Source: Streptomyces sp. NBC_00582 (GTDB lineage: Bacteria > Actinomycetota > Actinomycetes > Streptomycetales > Streptomycetaceae). Taken from it: a DNA stretch of 64,000 bases. Under the pieces are notes generated by a model. That model saw nothing but the letters and a program-made list of their open reading frames with translations. It searched no databases and was not told where the DNA came from. Of this stretch, positions 60,907-64,000 are shown one piece after another. Position numbers and translations under genes: made by a program. The first letter of the stretch is position 1; every line of letters starts with the position of its first letter. Where the stretch lies: the NCBI RefSeq assembly GCF_036345155.1, contig NZ_CP107772.1, positions 1,116,001 to 1,180,000 of the forward strand. Direction: 5' to 3'.

Positions 60907-62558
60907 CCCTCCGCCTCGAGCGCGGCGATCTCCGGGTGCCGCAGGTCGAAGGCGGGTGACTCGCTGCGGATGCGGGGCAGGCTGGTGAAGTTGTGGCGCG
61001 GCGGCGGGCAGGACGTGGCCCACTCCAGGGAACGGCCGTAGCCCCAGGGGTCGTCGACGCCGACCGGCTTGCCGTACCTGGCGGTCTTCCAGACGTTGTA
61101 GAAGAACGGCAGGATCGACAGGCCGAGCAGGAACGCGCCGATGGTGGACAGGGTGTTGAGGGCGGTGAAGCCGTCGGCGGCCAGGTAGTCGGCGTAGCGG
61201 CGGGGCATGCCCTCCGCGCCGAGCCAGTGCTGGACCAGGAAGGTGAGGTGGAAGCCGACCGTGAGCGTCCAGAACGTGATCTTGCCGAGGCGTTCGTCGA
61301 GCATCCTGCCGGTGAACTTGGGCCACCAGAAGTGGAAGCCGGCGAACATCGCGTACACGACCGTACCGAAGACCGTGTAGTGGAAGTGGGCGACGACGAA
61401 GTACGAGTCGGAGAGGTGGAAGTCCATCGGGGGTGACGCCAGGATCACACCGGTGAGGCCGCCGAACACGAACGTGATGAGGAAGCCCGTGGTCCACAGC
61501 ATCGGCGTCTCGAAGGAGAGACTGCCCTTCCACATGGTGCCGATCCAGTTGAAGAACTTCACTCCGGTGGGGACGGCGATGAGGAACGTCATGAAGGAGA
61601 AGAAGGGCAGCAGCACCCCGCCGGTGACATACATGTGGTGGGCCCACACGGTGACCGACAGGCCCGCGATGGCGATGGTCGCGCCGATCAGGCCCATGTA
61701 GCCGAACATCGGCTTGCGGCTGAAGACGGGGATCACCTCGGAGACGATCCCGAAGAACGGCAGCGCCAGGATGTACACCTCGGGATGGCCGAAGAACCAG
61801 AAGAGGTGCTGCCACAGCAGGGCGCCGCCGTTCGCCGCGTCGAAGACGTGGCTGCCGAACTTGCGGTCGCACTCCAGCGCGAACAGCGCCGCCGCGAGGA
61901 CCGGGAACACCATCAGGATCAGGACGCCGGTCAGCAGCACGTTCCAGGTGAAGATCGGCATCCGGAACATGGTCATGCCGGGCGCGCGCATGCAGATGAT
62001 CGTGGTGATGAAGTTGACGGCACCGGCGATCGAGCCGAACCCGGACAGTGCCACGCCCATGATCCACAGGTCGGCGCCGAGGCCCGGCGAGTGCACGGAG
62101 TCCGACAGCGGCGCGTACAGGAACCAGCCGAAGGACGCCGCTCCGCCCGGGGTGAGGAAGCCGAACGCCGCGATCGACGAGCCGAACAGGAAGAGCCAGA
62201 AGGCCAGCATGTTCAGCCGGGGGAAGGCGACGTCCGGGGCGCCGATCTGCAGCGGCATGATCCAGTTGGCGAAGCCGGTGAACAGCGGCATCGCGAACAT
62301 CAGCAGCATGATCGAGCCGTGCATCGTGAACGCCTGGTTGAACTGCTCGTTGGACATCACCTGCAGTCCCGGGCGGGCGAGTTCGGCCCGCATCAGCAGC
62401 GCCAGGACGCCGCCGACGATGAAGAACACGAACGCGCTGACCAGATACAGCGTGCCGATCTTCTTGTGGTCGGTGGTCGTCAGCCACTCCACCCAGGAGG
62501 GGCGGGTCGCGGCGCCGGCTCGCGCGATCGCCACCTGTTCCGTACGTACGTTGTCCAC
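60903..62558 (-). CDS. ctaD: Cytochrome c oxidase subunit I (copy 2)
   Basis: 551 residues from a GTG with GGGGAGGA 12 bases upstream. All haem and copper ligands of aa3 oxidase subunit I are present: [40 protein letters not shown] and [14 protein letters not shown]. It is very similar to the copy at 41,531-43,225, differing mainly at the N-terminus, in loops ([15 protein letters not shown] against [15 protein letters not shown]) and at the extreme C-terminus. No other oxidase subunits are adjacent. Two DosR-box-like palindromes lie 67-112 bases upstream, suggesting induction in low oxygen. The stop codon TAG lies inside the end of a MITE-like element. Confidence 0.95.
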   Translation of the reverse strand: MDNVRTEQVAIARAGAATRPSWVEWLTTTDHKKIGTLYLVSAFVFFIVGGVLALLMRAELARPGLQVMSNEQFNQAFTMHGSIMLLMFAMPLFTGFANWIMPLQIGAPDVAFPRLNMLAFWLFLFGSSIAAFGFLTPGGAASFGWFLYAPLSDSVHSPGLGADLWIMGVALSGFGSIAGAVNFITTIICMRAPGMTMFRMPIFTWNVLLTGVLILMVFPVLAAALFALECDRKFGSHVFDAANGGALLWQHLFWFFGHPEVYILALPFFGIVSEVIPVFSRKPMFGYMGLIGATIAIAGLSVTVWAHHMYVTGGVLLPFFSFMTFLIAVPTGVKFFNWIGTMWKGSLSFETPMLWTTGFLITFVFGGLTGVILASPPMDFHLSDSYFVVAHFHYTVFGTVVYAMFAGFHFWWPKFTGRMLDERLGKITFWTLTVGFHLTFLVQHWLGAEGMPRRYADYLAADGFTALNTLSTIGAFLLGLSILPFFYNVWKTARYGKPVGVDDPWGYGRSLEWATSCPPPRHNFTSLPRIRSESPAFDLRHPEIAALEAEG

Positions 62559-62624
62559 CGGTTCGTGTCCTCCCCTTGGTTCAGTGCCGACCCAAGATCA
62601 CCGCAGGGGAGTGGCGCGCCGATA

Positions 62625-62670
62625 GGGTCGAACGGCCCCTGTCGGTCCCGTCCACGGGGCCCAACGGCCC
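62625..62670. promoter_or_regulatory. Two DevR/DosR-box-like palindromes upstream of ctaD copy 2
   Basis: GGGTCGAACGGCCC (62,625-62,638) and GGGCCCAACGGCCC (62,657-62,670) both fit GGGNC-N4-GNCCC and lie 32 bases apart, about three helical turns. The first is identical to the site at 63,892-63,905. They lie 67-112 bases before the ctaD start. Confidence 0.6.
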
Positions 62671-62684
62671 CTCCTGGCCGCAGG

Positions 62685-63284
62685 TCAGAGCAGCGTCCGC
62701 CAGTACGGCCAGAACCGGGTCCCGATCAGCAGCACGATGCTCAGACACCAGGTGACCGGCACCACCCAGTGGAACTCCCGCACGCCCGCGACCATCCCCC
62801 GGGGAGCCCTGAGGACGCCGTGCCGGAGGTTGTGCACGGTGACGTACCAGAACATGGCGATGGTGACCGCCCAGGCCAGGCAGCACCACAGACACAGCGC
62901 GCCGATCTCGTACAGCGCCTGGGTCATCAGCCACATGCAGAAGCCCGCGCCGCCCAGCGTGCCCAGGTTCAGCCCGAGCCAGAACCAGCGCCGGAAGCGG
63001 GCCCCGGCCAGCAGCGCGAACCCGGTGAACGCCACGACGGGATAGGCGACGAGGCCGAGCAGCGGGTTGGGGAAGCCCAGCACGGACGCCTGGTGACTGC
63101 GCATCACGTTCGAGCACGACAGCACGGGGCTGAGGTTGCACGAGGGGGCGAAGCCGGGGTCCCGGAGCAGCTCGAACTTGTCCACGGTGATCACGAAGGA
63201 GGCGAGGACCCCCAGGGATCCGGTCACCATCAGCAGCCAGGCGAGGGCACGGGAGGCGCCGGTCGCGCCCGTTCCCGCGATCAC
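62685..63284 (-). CDS. Vitamin K epoxide reductase (VKOR) family membrane protein
   Basis: 199 residues from a GTG that overlaps the upstream stop as GTGA. Four to five membrane helices. Redox cysteines are placed as in VKOR: CNLSPVLSCSNVM (loop Cys pair) and the active-site CLWCC near the last helices (CxxC), with the conserved Ser/Pro-rich LGFPNPLLGLVAYP between them. Bacterial VKOR re-oxidises DsbA-like proteins for disulfide formation using quinone. It is translationally coupled to the SLOG gene. Its mRNA ends 126 bases before the ctaD start. Confidence 0.9.
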   Translation of the reverse strand: MIAGTGATGASRALAWLLMVTGSLGVLASFVITVDKFELLRDPGFAPSCNLSPVLSCSNVMRSHQASVLGFPNPLLGLVAYPVVAFTGFALLAGARFRRWFWLGLNLGTLGGAGFCMWLMTQALYEIGALCLWCCLAWAVTIAMFWYVTVHNLRHGVLRAPRGMVAGVREFHWVVPVTWCLSIVLLIGTRFWPYWRTLL

Positions 63285-63781
63285 CGTCGCCCCGGCGCCA
63301 CGCGCAGACCCGTGCGGGTCGTGCCCGCCGGCCAGAGCACGTCGACCGTGACACCGCGCGAGCGGGCGTAGGCCACCAGATGCGCGGTGGCGTCGCGGCC
63401 GTTGGACGGCGAGCCGTCCCACACGGCCACCAGGCGCCGGCAGCCCGCGATGATCTCCTCGTCCGCGCCGACGCACGCGTCGCGGTCGACCGGGTCGTAG
63501 GTCAGCAGCCGCACCTCCCGGGCGAGCAGCAGCAGCTCCCCCGTCGGCACGCGGTCCCGCTCCGGCAGCAGCGCGGGCACCATGCCGCTGGTGGGGATCA
63601 CGACGACCAGGTCCCGTCCCGCCACCCGCAGTGCCCGCGCGAACGCCAGGGGGGCACCGCCCCCCGCGCGCACCACGCCCGGCTCCCCGTCGGGCTCGCC
63701 CTCCAGCAGAGCCACCAGCTCGGCCTCCAGCAGCCCGAGGCTCTCCGGGGTCACGTCGGCGTGGCCCACCACCGCGATCAT
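63281..63781 (-). CDS. SLOG-superfamily nucleotide-binding protein
   Basis: 166 residues. It starts with MIAVVGHADV, has a Gly-rich GGGAPLAFARALRVAG, LVVVIPTSGM (phosphate-loop region) and ends with RRLVAVWDGSPSNGRDATAHLVAYARSRGVTVDVLWPAG. The VAVWDG-P-x-GxGGTAxxVxxAR pattern is typical of one SLOG branch; here GGT is changed to RDAT. SLOG proteins bind or sense nucleotides and their derivatives. Coupled to the VKOR gene by GTGA. A DosR-box-like site and an 18-base tandem repeat lie upstream, so it probably heads an oxygen-regulated operon. Confidence 0.7.
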   Translation of the reverse strand: MIAVVGHADVTPESLGLLEAELVALLEGEPDGEPGVVRAGGGAPLAFARALRVAGRDLVVVIPTSGMVPALLPERDRVPTGELLLLAREVRLLTYDPVDRDACVGADEEIIAGCRRLVAVWDGSPSNGRDATAHLVAYARSRGVTVDVLWPAGTTRTGLRVAPGRR

Positions 63782-63824
63782 TCACCGCTCCTTCCCGCCG
63801 TGCGACGCCGTCGCGGCGCCCTTG

Positions 63825-63860
63825 CGTTCGGTCTCCGCGATCCGTTCGGTCTTCGCGATC
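63825..63860. repeat. 18-bp tandem repeat upstream of the SLOG gene
   Basis: CGTTCGGTCTCCGCGATC (63,825-63,842) is followed directly by CGTTCGGTCTTCGCGATC (63,843-63,860), with one mismatch. It lies between the SLOG start and the DosR-box-like site. The rest of 63,861-64,000 shows no gene. Confidence 0.75.
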
Positions 63861-63891
63861 AATGAAGTCAGGGCCCGCGAAGACGTGACTA

Positions 63892-63905
63892 GGGTCGAAC
63901 GGCCC
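63892..63905. promoter_or_regulatory. DevR/DosR-box-like palindrome upstream of the SLOG-VKOR operon
   Basis: GGGTCGAACGGCCC, identical in all 14 bases to the site at 62,625-62,638. It lies 111 bases upstream of the SLOG start. Two identical copies before two neighbouring transcription units argue for a shared regulator. Confidence 0.6.
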
Positions 63906-64000
63906 TGAGCCAGGAAAAGGCGGCCACGAAAGTTCCGGATATGGTGTTTTCGTATGAAATGTTGCCCAGGGTGAGGTCATACGGTGGATGCTCCCCGAAG

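Overview
The window is high-GC actinobacterial DNA and most probably chromosomal Streptomyces. Third codon positions are almost always G or C, GTG starts are common, adjacent genes overlap by ATGA, GTGA or TGATG, and some genes look leaderless. Families typical of streptomycetes are present: SpoIIE-type phosphatase with PAS and GAF domains, MocR regulator, F420-type oxidoreductase, DUF1876 and CBS/BON proteins. No tRNA, rRNA, CRISPR array, prophage or complete insertion sequence was seen. The genus call is inference.

1-21,044 (minus strand): one densely packed, apparently co-transcribed cluster of twelve genes whose last gene runs off the left edge. In transcription order it encodes a two-pass membrane protein with a long coiled-coil tail (MotA/ZorA-like architecture), a single-pass protein with an Asp in its membrane helix and an OmpA-like C-terminus (MotB/ZorB-like), a large dynamin-type GTPase, a 1,154-residue Hsp70-fold protein, an acidic repeat protein, a protein with a possible degenerate G domain, a membrane-anchored PP2C-like protein lacking a metal-binding Asp, an Hsp70 fused to a beta-propeller, a GrpE-like protein, a membrane-anchored Hsp70 and two dynamin-like GTPases. 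This is the best candidate here for an undescribed system: chaperone ATPases with an exchange factor, membrane-remodelling GTPases and a putative ion-driven motor pair. A Crp/Fnr regulator lies just upstream, and a small P-loop GTPase is divergent from it.

22-29.6 kb: MFS exporter, anchored Pro/Ser/Thr-rich protein, sirtuin, a K+-channel-like protein coupled to a GH65 disaccharide phosphorylase. 29.7-43.2 kb and 60.9-64 kb: genes resembling a DevR/OsdR dormancy-hypoxia set (Acg-like nitroreductase, DUF1876, CBS/BON, phosphofructokinase, universal stress protein, two orphan cytochrome oxidase subunit I genes, VKOR, SLOG protein). Several have GGGNC-N4-GNCCC palindromes nearby, including two identical copies at 62,625 and 63,892. 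Between them are a 2-hydroxyacid dehydrogenase, MocR regulator with divergent EamA exporter, F420-type oxidoreductase and an Orn/Lys/Arg decarboxylase-family enzyme.

43.4-51 kb: exonuclease, XRE-MFS pair with a back-to-back GNAT gene, Tat-exported peptidase, and a beta-hydroxyacid dehydrogenase / TetR / amidohydrolase set with two perfect operator palindromes. Three gene remnants (catalase-type DJ-1 domain, WYL regulator, LuxR-type response regulator) mark decay in 38.8-47.3 kb.

51.3-60.7 kb: a SpoIIE-type phosphatase, then a two-gene RNA-repair operon (RNA ligase-kinase, and a four-domain protein joining MJ1316-like, EEP, 2H phosphoesterase and nucleotidyltransferase modules), a Ser/Thr kinase with an apparent 1-base frameshift, a membrane protein, and a 169-bp palindromic MITE-like repeat touching the stop codon of the second oxidase gene.
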